Part shown: piece by piece, positions 46,334-57,576 of the stretch
Position numbering within the stretch: the first letter of the stretch is position 1
Layout: each line of letters starts with the position of its first letter
Source of the DNA: Alnus glutinosa
Lineage: Eukaryota > Streptophyta > Magnoliopsida > Fagales > Betulaceae
DNA length: 64,000 nucleotides
Reading direction: 5' to 3'
Assembly (NCBI RefSeq): GCF_958979055.1
Contig: NC_084886.1
Span: forward strand, 38,646,154-38,710,153
Notes under the pieces: generated by a model
Told to the model about the DNA's origin: nothing
Database searches by the model: none
Seen by the model: only the letters and a program-made list of their open reading frames with translations
Made by a program: the position numbers and the translations under genes

Positions 46334-47614
46334 CTAGCCTCGGACGGCCAATAAGGAAGGAATGGCGGCCAAGTCGGCGGTTTTGTTCTTATCTGAAGCC
46401 TGTCTGACAATATCCCTCTTACCGTCTTTAGAGGAAGGCTTGCTGAAAGCTCTCATCGGACTAGCAAATGCCCATCCCCAGCTCTTATTGCGGCCATGCG
46501 CGACTGGCTTCCCGTTCATATCCTGATCAGCTGAAGATGACACCCAATAAGACGAAGAGGATGATGAAGAGGACGAGGAAGTTATCATGAACCCACCAAA
46601 TATGCCGCCGCACTTGACCCTCTCTTTCATATTGCAGTGGTGGTCTCCGCCGCCGCTGCCGCCGCGGTGCACGGCGGAGGCTGAGACCTTGGGCTTGCCT
46701 TCACGCTGGGACTCCACTCTTCTTAGAGTGCAGTCCCCAAAACCAGTGGAGATTCTCTCGAAGAAGTCGCCGGAGAAGCTCCTGCTTCCACACCCAACAG
46801 ATCTGGATCTTGAAACCTTGCGCTCAAAGGACGAGGCTGAAGCGGTGGCGCCTTGGCTATTGGGACTATCATCTTCTTCCGAGATTTCAGTCTTCTTTCC
46901 CAAAGACGACCCCAGAGACTTCTCCCTGTGCTTCCCCACTGTACCGCCATTTGCTGTTGTCAAAGTAGTTGTGATGTGGAAGTTTTCTCTGAAGCTCTTG
47001 TCCATAGCCTTGGAAGCGCTGGGCTTTGAAGAAGATGAAGAAGTGGAAGAAGAAGAAGAGAAGTAAAGAAACGACCAAAACCCACCTCTTTTTCTAGGGC
47101 TAATGTCTTCCTCCTCCTCCTCATCATCATCAGCATCCAAGAACTGGCTTCTCCTAGGAGTTGCAGTGGACTTGCTTCGCTTGAAAACAATATCAGCCGC
47201 ACGATCCGATGACGCTACAGTAGTAACTTTCTTCTTCTTCTTACCCAAAAGAAAAGGGATCCGGGCCCGCCTCGTATAATACTCATGATAATGACTATCT
47301 TTGCCGCCGCCGCCACCAGCATCATTGATACCTTTTGTTGTCGATGTGGGTCGGATGGAGAGCGAAAGAGAGGACGAAGAACCAGCACCGCCATTGGCGT
47401 CAGATCTAAAAGAAGGAGAGGAAGAGGAAGAGGTGGAGCCACGAATAGGGAGAGGAAAAGAGGAAGAAACCAGCTTGCCAAGCTTCTCTTGGAGGCAGAA
47501 AGCACAGATCCCACCTGGGTTGTTCCTGTAGGGATGGTCACTGCATTGCATCCCATCACCCATGTCTTCCTCACCAACACCAACTCTTCCTCCTCCTTTG
47601 ATTCCCTCCATCAT
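46334..47614 (-). CDS. Plant-specific Ser-rich protein with N-terminal Cys/His motif
   Basis: Single uninterrupted frame of 426 codons. Residues 24-48 read CSDHPYRNNPGGICAFCLQE followed by KLGKL, a C-x2-H-x9-C-x2-C arrangement that could bind a metal ion. After it come poly-Ser and acidic runs (for example DDDEEEEEDISPRKRGGFW at about 165-185), then a block RSRSVGCGSRSFSGDFFERI followed by STGFGDCTLRRVESQREGK at about 270-310. The C-terminal part is basic, with NKSWGWAFASPMRAFSKP. No membrane segment or signal peptide is seen. The layout recalls uncharacterised plant proteins distantly like the OCTOPUS/DUF740 group, whose members start with a similar Cys motif; that link is inference. The coding strand is GC-richer than its flanks, which supports a real gene. 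Function is unknown. Confidence 0.85.
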   Translation of the reverse strand: MMEGIKGGGRVGVGEEDMGDGMQCSDHPYRNNPGGICAFCLQEKLGKLVSSSFPLPIRGSTSSSSSPSFRSDANGGAGSSSSLSLSIRPTSTTKGINDAGGGGGKDSHYHEYYTRRARIPFLLGKKKKKVTTVASSDRAADIVFKRSKSTATPRRSQFLDADDDEEEEEDISPRKRGGFWSFLYFSSSSSTSSSSSKPSASKAMDKSFRENFHITTTLTTANGGTVGKHREKSLGSSLGKKTEISEEDDSPNSQGATASASSFERKVSRSRSVGCGSRSFSGDFFERISTGFGDCTLRRVESQREGKPKVSASAVHRGGSGGGDHHCNMKERVKCGGIFGGFMITSSSSSSSSSSYWVSSSADQDMNGKPVAHGRNKSWGWAFASPMRAFSKPSSKDGKRDIVRQASDKNKTADLAAIPSLLAVRG

Positions 47615-48346
47615 CGATCACCCTCTCTTTAGAAATCTTTTTCTTGCTGTTGCTCTGTTCTCATACTACCATGGATGTCTCTTGCTGTATATTTTTTTTT
47701 TTTTTGCTTTTTAGAGAGATGCAAACAAGAAGGGAACAGAGGGTCAGAGAGTGTGTAATTGAGTGATAAACAACAAAAGAAGAAAGAAAGAAAAAGAAAA
47801 GAAAATGGCCGGGCATTGAATTGATGAAGTAGGGGGGTGGGGGGAAGTGGGAAGAGTCCCAGGAGCACGTGGAAGCCTGACTTACCAAGATATTAAAAAG
47901 CGTGAAAAAAGACAAGCAAGGCTAGTCTAAAAATATTTGGAGAGAGCCTAATCTCTTTGCATGAACCAGCACAAACACTAGAGTCCATCTCAAAAAGACC
48001 CTACGTTTCCACAGTGGTTCTTTTTGGCTGGTGCTACTTCACCACCCACCTTCTCTCCGGTGGGTTCCATTCTCATCTTAACAATACGACCGGATGTTGA
48101 AACATCATCTTTTGTTTTTTGTTTTTTTGTTTTTTGGTTTTTGGTTTTTTTTTATTATTATTATTACCAAAAAAAAAAAAATGAAAAGAAAATTTTAATT
48201 GACTGTTATATTCAATGTTCCTATTTGTGTTAAAGAGGCATACTAAATTTCATGTAGATCCCATGTTATTTACTATCATAGATATCTGTGTTATATAATT
48301 TAGGAAAAAAATATATATGTATAAAAAAAAAATATATATATATCTT
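47615..48346. other. Upstream region of the Ser-rich gene
   Basis: Would hold the minus-strand promoter. A T-run (47691-47704), CT-rich stretches and one CACGTG word (47875) are seen; no other gene. Confidence 0.5.
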
Positions 48347-49206
48347 CACCTAATAACCGATTTTAAAATAGCCCTATGAATTTTTAAGTTTACTAAAATG
48401 ACCCATCAAATTATCAAGATGTGCCAAAAATGTTGTCACTTTTTCTTATAATACCCTTATTCTTTTAAAAAATTAAAATAAATAAAATTATTTTTTAAAC
48501 CAAAAGAAAAAGAAAACCAAGGGGGTGCATTAATACCAAAAAAAAAAATTCAGATAAATACAAAATATGTCCATGTAATTGGCCTAAATCACAAATCCAT
48601 CCATGTAGTATAAAAATAATTTAGAGGTCATCAGGATAGGCCAAAATAACAATTTATTTCATGCAGTCAAAACACTGGACATATTTCGTTAAAAATAATG
48701 ATTCAATGCCATCTAAATATACAACTTTTTACCACCTTGCCTATGTGGCAAGGTGGTCCCTCACTACTTTTTGAGTTTTTTTATTTTTTTTAAAAAAAAT
48801 TAAGGTGAGGGACCACTTTGCCACATAGACAAGGTGGTGAAAAATTGTATATTTAGGTGGTAGTGAATCATTACTCTTTCGTTAATGTCCATGTCATCAC
48901 CAATGAAATGATGAATGTGTCACTCTTAGTAAAAAAAAAATTCTAAAATTGTTCGTGTGGTTTATATGATTTACAATTATTAACTTTTTTATAAAGTTTT
49001 TAATTTCTTTAACTTTTTTATTTTTTTATTTTTTTTAAAAAAAGAGTTTTTAAATTTATTTTTAATTTTTAATTTTTTAGCGAATAATGGTATTATCGGA
49101 AAAAAAAAATTGCATTTTTGGCATACATTAGTAGTTTGGTGAGTCACTTTAGCACGCTTAAAAATTCATGTGGTTATTTTAAAATTTACGGTTAGTTGAT
49201 GGGGCT
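48347..49206. repeat. Large inverted-repeat element with a nested hairpin
   Basis: CCTAATAACCGATTTTAAAATAGCC at the left (shown in part: CGATTTTAAAATAGCC) is mirrored by GGTTATTTTAAAATTTACGG at the right, and AAAATGACCCATCAAATTAT by AGTTTGGTGAGTCACTTTAG. Arms of about 100 bp. A second inverted structure (48700-48869) is nested inside. No coding frame. Confidence 0.65.
48700..48869. repeat. Long hairpin
   Basis: The left arm GATTCAATGCCATCTAAATA ... CCTTGCCTATGTGGCAAGGT ... GTCCCTCAC pairs with the right arm GTGAGGGACCACTTTGCCAC ... TATTTAGGTGGTAGTGAATC. Arms are about 66 bp with few mismatches and the loop is about 38 bp. If transcribed it would fold into a stem suited to Dicer-like enzymes. 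Confidence 0.85.
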
Positions 49207-50197
49207 TCTTTATATTTTTTCCTATAATTTAAAATAAAAAGACTAATATTTCAAAAAAAAAAAAATCTATAGTCCTTGATTTTTGTCGGCAATAAAATTG
49301 TAAGTGAACATATAATTCAATGGTAATTTATCAAAATAATCATCTAATTAATAAGGAAGTGTTTGAAGAGTAAGTATGTTTGTTAATGTTTTTTTTTTTT
49401 TTTTGTGGGGGGGGGGGGGGGGTGGATGTTTTTGGTTTTTTAATTTGAAAAAGTGTTTGATGCTTTGATTGATAATTTTATTTCTTTTAGTTATTTCTTA
49501 ATGTACTTGTGTTAACAACATAAATTTTTTTAAAAATAATAATAATAATCATCATCATTCTTATCATAGTCATCCTTTTTGGCTGTTTCTTTCTTTTATT
49601 ATTATTATAAGTACAAGATAGAAAGAGAAAAGAAATTAAGGAACTAAAAAGGAAGAATAGGATTCCTTTTCAAAATAGGGAGGAAAGGATCCAAAAAAAG
49701 TAAAATTGATGGGAATGCAGTTAGAATGAAATCTGGTTGTGGCTCAGTGTCACAAAAGTTAGTAATTCGATTAACATGACTAGCTGACTAACTAGTTGTT
49801 GATGAAATGAGAGATTAGATTTGAGATATGGTTGAAGCAATACGCCAATCTTGTGTAATCATAGGATTATGTAGAGCCAGAATAACTGTAACTATTCTTT
49901 CTTCTTTCTTAATGTTTTGATGCATTTTATTAACTCCCACTTCGGTCCTAAACACTATACATGTTGGTGACGGTTATTCGTGTTGGCGTATTTGGTTCAC
50001 GTTGAGTTGATTTATAGGTCAATCCCCTTGATCCTAATATAACCTATTTAAATAAGCGGGTAACCTGACGTGATACAAACTGTTTAATAAACAGGTTGTG
50101 GTGGGTTAATCTGATCCACATAATCCATTTAATAAATAGGTTGTACTGATCCAAACACGATTTGTTTGATTCATTTCGACTTGTATACGAATTTAAA

Positions 50198-50233
<36 letters not shown>

Positions 50234-53200
50234 AATTTTAAATAAAAATGAATTTAGATAAATTTTAGATAATCATCTTGAATGGCGGAAAAAAAAAAAG
50301 GTGCAAAAATATTTCTTTTAAGAAAAAGAAAAAAAAAAGAACACGAACACGAAGACGAACACCTGGAGGCTGGAGTATGAATGGCTTATTTGTTTTATTT
50401 TGTAGGAAAATAGAGTAAATAATATAGGAGTAACATGAAGATCTTATCCTGCCCCACGTGGCCACAGATGCCTCATCTTGTCGTATGAACCGTCAGATGA
50501 GTTGCAACTATTGGGATCGTCACTTTTATTTGTCCCCATTATATATGCGACTGTACGAACCCGTGAAGTCAAGTCTGTGTGTGTGTTTGGTTGGACTTCC
50601 TGTTTGTTTAATCAAACGAGTCGTATTGTTGTGTTGTGGCCACATGATCACACCCCCCATGAACCGTCCCCATCCATGCATTTTTCACTTCGTCCTTCGC
50701 TATCTCCTTCTTTCTTTCCCATCAATAAATAATACCCATTTTCTGATGTTACCAAATCTAATTTTTTTTTTTTTTTAAATTTTATATATAGTCTAAATTT
50801 ATAACAACAATTACTAATATACTTGAAGAAAAAAAAATATAAAATATTAAGAAACTAATTACTAGTGTTATTATTGTTTTGAGAAAGAAAAATGTTTTTT
50901 TTTTAAATAAAATAAAATAAAATAATAATAATTACAGAATATATTATCAAATATCAACCCCTTTGTGAAATACTTTATACGGAATTTCACGAATCATGAA
51001 CAGTGTCCAAAATTTATGGAAAACTTCATAATTGTACTCCTGCTAATTTGCTTAGGACGAAAACTATTGTTTTAGGCAGTCCTGATACTTTATTAGCCTA
51101 TGAAGACAAAAAATAAATTAATAATTACAAAAAAAAAAAAAATGGTTTTACCCGAGAGTGGGGGGACCATAATTACACTACCATGATTAAATGTAGTTTA
51201 ATTATTTAGTTAATAATGGTTTATTTATTTGCATGGACAGGTGAGCTTAAGCAATTACAAGGCACCTCTCAACTAGATCTGCTTTTTGAATAATGAGTAT
51301 TTATTATTTGCATCAATACCAAAATAAACTTATTTGATTACATAATGTTAGAGCATTCAAAAGGTGTAGGACTATTATACCCTTCTATTTTTCTATTTTT
51401 TTTTTTTTTAAAGCATTTTTTCCCTTCCCGATCAATAGGTTTTTGGCTCGATAAATGTTAAGCACTGTAGCTCATTCGCACTCAAAGATAATCAATGGGT
51501 TTTTTTTTTTTAATTAAATATGAGAGAATTAATGATTATAAGGGTGAATCTTTCTCATTTCTTATCCTAATGGATAGTCTTGCGTACACACGTCTCGAAT
51601 GGAGATTTATAGTAATTTAGCAGTTTAAGTAACTTATGTAAGAGTGATCATATGAGACTCAATTGATTAGGCAATTGACTAAACAATCCAAAATTTCTTT
51701 TAACAGTTGGGTCTCACATAAGCTCTCTCATAAAAGTTGTTCGAGCAATTTAGACACCTAATTGTGGTGGATCCTCATTCACTAATATGTCGGGTAGAAA
51801 ATATGAAAAAGTAGAAGAAATAAGAAATAAGAATGATGGATACTGAAGCACTCTCTTTATATTCTTTGTATATTTTTTTTATAGGGACAGAATCACCATT
51901 TAGATCTTCAATTTTATTTTTATTTTTATTTGGGAGTTTTTTGGGGAAGGGGACTAGCCTTAGTTGGGGCTTAAAAAATCTTGGGTTGGGGGCATAATTT
52001 TTTATTTTTTATTTATTTTTTTTTTGATGGGCCAACCATGTAAGATTATATTTTTTTTTTCAGGGGTTTGGGGGGCAGTGATATTGAATTCAAAGTTACC
52101 CTTTTTATTGTAACTGATGGTCTAGCTTGAAGTAGAAAAGTAAGGACACATTAAAACAGAAACAGAAAAATCAATCAAGGTTGAAGAGGAAGGAGAGGGG
52201 GGAGAGAGTGAATAAAGATGGTTTCTTCAAATCCCTTTCCAACAACTTCCAATGTTTTTGTCTCAAAATATATGTGCATGGTCAGAGAGAGTCATTGAGT
52301 ACCTTTCCTTCTCAAATAAAAAGCAGGCTTACAAATCTTTATTGGAATTGGGTCATAATTTGCTCACATATTCTTTTGATTAACCCACATCGAATATGTC
52401 ATAGAAACCAAAAAAACAACCGACATCGAATATGCATTACTGCAAAAGAACAGAACTCGTGACAACTACCAATATTTATAGAAGAAGAAAGCAGTTTTGA
52501 CAGAAGCTTCTTGTACTTGCAAAATGTTCCACAGGCTCCTAACTTATTTAATTTCTTCAAGTTCATTAACAACAATGTAATTTAGGTGATGATAGTGTAA
52601 AAGAGTGTGATGAAGCTAACATAGAAGAGGTCATAGATCCATTCACCTTCAATGCTGAGATTCAATTATTAGATTTTGTTGAATCGGGGCTTATGATCGA
52701 CCATCTCGTCTAAAAATTAATCGGTGTTTAGTTAGAGAAGCCAAAGCCTTTTTATGGCATTTAAAATCACGCCCTACAAAGCATCTTTTAAAAACCATCC
52801 ATGTGAGCGTGAGGATGGCAGCACTATTGCACTTCAACAGTTTTTGTGTATTAGACTTGTTGTAGTATCGAGTGGGGCGAAAGAAATTAAAGATAAATAG
52901 GAAAAATAAAGATAATATTAGAATAATAAAATATATAGAATCAAGTTAATAGATTTTATGAGATTTGGTCTATGACATACATCTATAGGATAAAGACTTA
53001 AGACTACATTCTGCTTTTATTTACTTGATGAATTTACAATACAAATTATCACTATTTATAAGGAATGTAGAGATAATACAAAAAAGTATTTAAAAAGATC
53101 AAATCAAATTATGATTGAATGCATTCGATTCTGATTTGATTATAATTAATTCTGAAATCAAATATCTCACAAATTTACAGTATATTCTAAAAATTTCCTT

Positions 53201-54377
53201 TCAAACTAAAGGTGAAAGATTTTGAAACCTTGAGTTTGAATTTTTTTTTTTTTTTTTTTTCATTTTCATTTTCTCAGAGATGGCAAGCAGCGGCGAAGAC
53301 CGTAAACTTGCTAGAGATGATAGCGGTCCACGGCGATGACTGTAGTTAAGCCTTTTGCAACAATAGGCCAAGGATCTCAAAATATGGCCAACTATGGGCC
53401 AAAAAAGCAAGCCAACAAATAACTAAATGGGCCAGAATTTTAGATAATAGCTCAAAGGCCGAACAAATAATGGGCTATGTATGGGCCAAACTGTATGCTA
53501 AAATAGACATGGGTTTTAGGTGATACCACAAAGACCAAAAGATGTTGGGCCAAAAAAGGGCCAAAAATATGGATAGCTTGGCCTCCTTTTAATAATTTTT
53601 TTTTTTTTTTTGAAAAACTTCACTTATAACTTTTGATTTTTCATCACTTTTGAAAAAATATACCAAAACTTTAAAATATGTCAATTTAGGGTATCCATCT
53701 TTCAATTTTTTTCAATTTCAACCATCCGTTAGAATTTTTCGATAAATCCTATCAAAATTTTCAAAATACACTTTCATATTACAAATGTGAAAACACTTTC
53801 AAGCTTTAATTGGAATTTTTTCAATTTTTAAGAATGGAACGCTTAGAAAATGTCACACACTAAAAATGTGGCATTTTATCAAAACAATCAGAAAGAATTT
53901 CACTTTCAAAAGACTTTTTCTTCACTTTTGCAAAGACTCTTTTTTTTCAAAAAACCAAAAAACAACTTTTTGCTCAAAGCTTTTTTATAACACAAAGAGC
54001 AAGAAACTGATGAAAATATATTCAATTCTCAACTATAACGTGCTATATTTTTAATAGGTGACATTTTGTAAGCATTTCGATGTTTAGAAAAGGCTTAAAT
54101 TCCATAATTTTAAAATTTACAACTTTTTTAAAATTGTAGGAAGTCAAGATCCAAATATATATAATACTCTTTTTTTTTTTTTTTGAATTATGCATTTAAA
54201 ATACTAAACATTGTAGTTTGTATTGGTTTATTTAATGGTCATTTGGTTGTTCATTCATATTGGCTCATACGAAAAAGCAATTTGCTCTATTGTTTAATTC
54301 CAAATGTTAACAATCAAATCGGGTTTTATTTCCACCATTAAGATTTTTAGACTCACCAGTTTTTACCTATTTTTCAA

Positions 54378-54535
54378 AGAGCAGTGATACATTTTCTGTC
54401 CCCATCACCCATTTTTTCATTTTTAAAATAAAAAAATCAAAATTTGACCTTTAATGTCATATCAAATGACAAATTTATATATTTTTTATTTAAAAAACCA
54501 AAAGATGGTGATGGGGGACGGTTGTTTGTCCTCCA
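54378..54535. repeat. Small palindromic element
   Basis: GTCCCCATCACCCATTTTTT near 54398 is mirrored by AAAAGATGGTGATGGGGGAC near 54500. Arms of about 35 bp; AT-rich middle. Confidence 0.6.
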
Positions 54536-55088
54536 CCTATCATTTTCCTTTTTCAAAACAGCTAAAACTCAATGTTCACTATTTTAGCTATCCACTTTTT
54601 TAAAACACCTCAATAATCTCGCCATTTTAGCTATTCACTTTCACTATTCCATTTAAATATTATCTTTCAAATATTTTTTTTATTCATTCTCTCACATTTA
54701 TATTTTTGAATGTTTGTATTTTTTTAATAGTCATATTTCTGAATATTTGTCTTATTCTAACGGTTATTGTTTTAGAAATTTATTTTTTCCTAATGGTCAT
54801 ATTTTTTAATATTTATCTTATCTTAACGGTCATAATTTTCAAAAAAAAAATGTCATTTGCTTTCAATATAAATAAACATTAGGATAAGAAATAAAAAATG
54901 GAGAGAGAAATGAATGTTTGCTTTGAGTGTGAATTAAAAAGAGAAAAAAAAAAAGAAAAAGGGGAAAGATAAATTTTATTCTTTTTTATTCTCTTAGTGA
55001 GTGAACAATATTCACCAAAGTTGGTGAGTACACAAAACAAAAATCATCATTTTGGCGAGGTTCTTTGGGGGAGGGTTTTTTGCAAAAA

Positions 55089-55127
55089 TGTCTCTTGCAC
55101 AATAGTTGCACTGTTGTGCAAGAGACA
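55089..55127. repeat. Perfect 14-bp hairpin
   Basis: TGTCTCTTGCACAA and TTGTGCAAGAGACA are exact reverse complements separated by 11 bases. Related TTGCACA/TGTGCAA words recur up to 55222. Confidence 0.9.
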
Positions 55128-55597
55128 AAGGACATGGAGTGGGTCTCACGTGGGACCCATGTGATAGGACCCACCCATGTCACTTGAATCTTGCACATAT
55201 ATAGTTGCACAACTGTTGTGCTGGAATCATGTTTCAGGTTTTTTGTTATTTGAAAAAAAATACTTTGGTGAGTCTAGCTACTAAAAATGCTTGTCTTCTT
55301 TGAAGATGTAATTTTGTGCTAATTTCTGTGTAAAACTTACCTATTTCTTGTAGCTTATATTTAGAGATCTATTCCAGTGTTATGACCAAACTAATGAATA
55401 GAAATAACTATTCAATTCTAATTTCTTTCATTTTTAGTAATAATTATTCATTTTTCAATAGAATAAGCATTCTACATACCAAACATGCTCAATCTTACCA
55501 AGTCAAAAAGAATCAAAGCAAGAGAATCACTTATAATTGATACACATAAGTCATATTATTTTTTCAATTTGTCTAATGATGATAAATATGATTATGT

Positions 55598-55705
55598 GTC
55601 CTTAAGGGGTAACTCAATCGACTGAAGACCATATCTCATGAAGCGAAGATCACTAGTTCGAATTCCTCATTCCCCTTTTATGTGGACTTATCAAAAAATA
55701 AAAAA
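55598..55705 (+). mobile_element. tRNA-derived SINE
   Basis: GGGGTAACTCAATCGACTGA resembles a tRNA-type A box and CTAGTTCGAATTCCTC a B box (GGTTCGAATCC), about 45 bp apart, as in an internal RNA polymerase III promoter. The body ends TGGACTTATCAAAAAATAAA with an A-rich tail, the usual end of plant SINEs. Imperfect flanking repeats AAATATGATTATG and AAATATGACTGTG may be the target duplication. It does not fold as a full tRNA. Confidence 0.65.
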
Positions 55706-56039
55706 ATATGACTGTGATTCAAGTTCTCACAGATGCAGGGGTGACTCCATTATATATGTAATTAGTAGATGACACTGATCTTTGGTTGACTAACTTTTTA
55801 ACTCTTTATTTGTTTTTTCTTTATTAATTATTAGATATTGTTATGGTTATGTAAGAAAAGTTAGATTACGGGAGACTTTTGTTATGATTTATTATTACTT
55901 TTTAATGATATTGTTTGGGTTTGATTGTGATTATTTGTAAAATCTGTATGTAAAAGTGAGGAGCTATTTTATTGTTAAAAAAAAAAACAAAAAAAAAAAA
56001 TGAAACTAAACAGGTTTTTGAGAAAGGAAAGAAAAAAGG

Positions 56040-56772
56040 AAAATACTAGAAGTACTTACACTTTTACAAAGAGATGTTTACAAACTGACATGGCATTTTA
56101 TATAAAGACAGAAATACCCTTCCCTTCACCAGTCCAACATCTCTCTGGCACTCTCTCTCTCCCCTCTTTCCGGCAACACTCTCTCTCCCCTCTCATTGGC
56201 CAGCCGAATCTCTGACCGGATCCGGCCGAAAACCCACGCTCGGCCGGTGTGGGTTGAGAAATCTGGCCGGATCTCACACTCGGTCAGATCTGAGATCCGG
56301 CCGGATCTCACGCTCGGCCAGATCTGAGATCCGACCGGATCTCACGCTCGGCCAGATCTGAGATCCGACCGGATCTCCTGCCGGGATACCCACGCTCACG
56401 GCTAGAGATCTGGCCTTGTCGAACCCAGATCCGGCCGACCGTCCTGTCCTTCCCGAACCCAGATCCGGCCAACTGTCCTTCCAGAACCCAGATCATTCCG
56501 GAAACTCACCCCTACCGCCGCCGTTCCCTTTCTTCGTCCTCGCGGGCCGGATCTACTGGTCGGGCTGGTCGGGGTCGTGGTTGGCCGGTGTGTTGGATTA
56601 CCGGCGTTGTCTGGATTCAACCGGAATGAGAAAGGGTATTTTTGTCTTATGTATCTAATTTTGTTTTTGACTATTTTTGCATTAAACTGACGTGGAGACT
56701 CATATAAAGCTCCACGTCAGTTTGTAAATTTGTTGGTAAGCTTTTCTTTGTACCTGTAGCAGCTCTCAAGAA
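56040..56772. mobile_element. Inverted-repeat element with GC-rich interior
   Basis: The left arm (AGTACTTACACTTTTACAAA ... TTTACAAACTGACATGGCAT ... TATATAAAG) is mirrored on the right (CATATAAAGCTCCACGTCAG ... TTTGTTGGTAAGCTTTTCTT ... TACCTGTAGCAGC). Arms of about 70 bp. The interior (56110-56630) is strongly GC-rich against AT-rich flanks and contains tandem CCGGATCT repeats. Short frames across it are repeat-driven and not supported as genes. Confidence 0.75.
56261..56390. repeat. 34-bp tandem repeat rich in palindromes
   Basis: GATCTGAGATCCG(A/G)CCGG followed by ATCTCACGCTCGGCCA repeats with a 34-bp period, starting at 56287, 56321 and 56355, with a partial copy before. Each unit holds GATCTGAGATC and CCGGATC palindromic words. 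Confidence 0.92.
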
Positions 56773-57364
56773 AAAAAAAATACGGTTTATATACAATTTT
56801 TATTCCCAGTCAGTTTCAATTTAATTTCAAGATTCTTTTGTACCAAACAACCTTATGCAATTGAAGAGAAAACATAACCGATATTTTGGAAAGCTTAACA
56901 AATTCCTATAAATAAACCAAATATTCGAATTGCATATTTTCAAAAATCTTATTAGATTCCTAAACGTGCGTTTAATCGTATTTCAGAGAAACTGAATTTT
57001 CTAACAACACATTCCTGAAAATATAGATGCCATGCCATGCCAAAAAAATATAGATGCCATGCCATGCCACGCCACGACATATATATATATATATATTAGA
57101 TTCTCCAAATCAAACGCAACCTAAGGGTATCAAAGAACTCTAGCAAATTCCCTTAATTTACTTGTGGGAAGGTGGAAAAATGCACTAATAAAACTCTAAT
57201 CTGAGTAGAAGAAGGAAAAAATTAAAACCAAAAAAATAAAAAATAAAAAATTGCCAATAAAACTCTCAACTCATCTGGGCAGAAATTAAAACGTAAAAAA
57301 AGAAAAAAAAAATAAAAAATTGCTAATTACTCTTGACTAGTATTTGATGAGTCACTATAAATGT
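56773..57364. other. Downstream flank of SWEET
   Basis: AT-rich, no gene. Short ATGCCATGCC repeats (57028-57076) and TA repeats are present. Confidence 0.5.
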
Positions 57365-57545
57365 CTAGTCTCCATTAATGATTTCATGGGATAAACTTGA
57401 GGACGAGATGATGAGGCGCTCATGTTGGCATCCTTCTTCATCAACCAGTGTATCTGACACGTTTTTCCGTTGGTTTGCCTTTCTGTAAATTGCATACACC
57501 ACTAGCTGCGCTGCTCCAAGTACAAACCCACATCCATTTGGTACC

Positions 57546-57576
<31 letters not shown>

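Larger units (their letters stand above)
49207..55597. other. AT-rich spacer with MITE fragments
   Basis: No gene recognised. Includes a G-run (about 49405-49421), a GGTTGTGGTGGGTTAATCTG-type hAT fragment (50035-50165), a perfect G-box CCACGTGG (50455-50462), single MITE arms (53600-53770), a palindromic piece (54378-54535) and a hairpin (55089-55127). Confidence 0.6.

Noticed and set aside
47285-47632. Plus-strand frames opposite the Ser-rich gene
   Set aside because: They are the complement of poly-Ser and acidic codons; the minus-strand frame is long, single and has conserved-looking blocks.
50458-50778. 106-codon frame after a perfect G-box
   Set aside because: No family, ends in a T-run, and no splice or promoter logic beyond the G-box.
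52181-52462. 93-codon frame as a possible Gag start
   Set aside because: No copia or gypsy Gag motif and no LTR or primer site nearby.
55610-55682. Possible tRNA gene
   Set aside because: A- and B-box words are present, but the arms do not pair into a cloverleaf and an A-rich SINE tail follows. Listed as a SINE.
56308-56658. Several overlapping frames in the GC-rich element
   Set aside because: They arise from the 34-bp repeat on both strands and have no recognisable domain.
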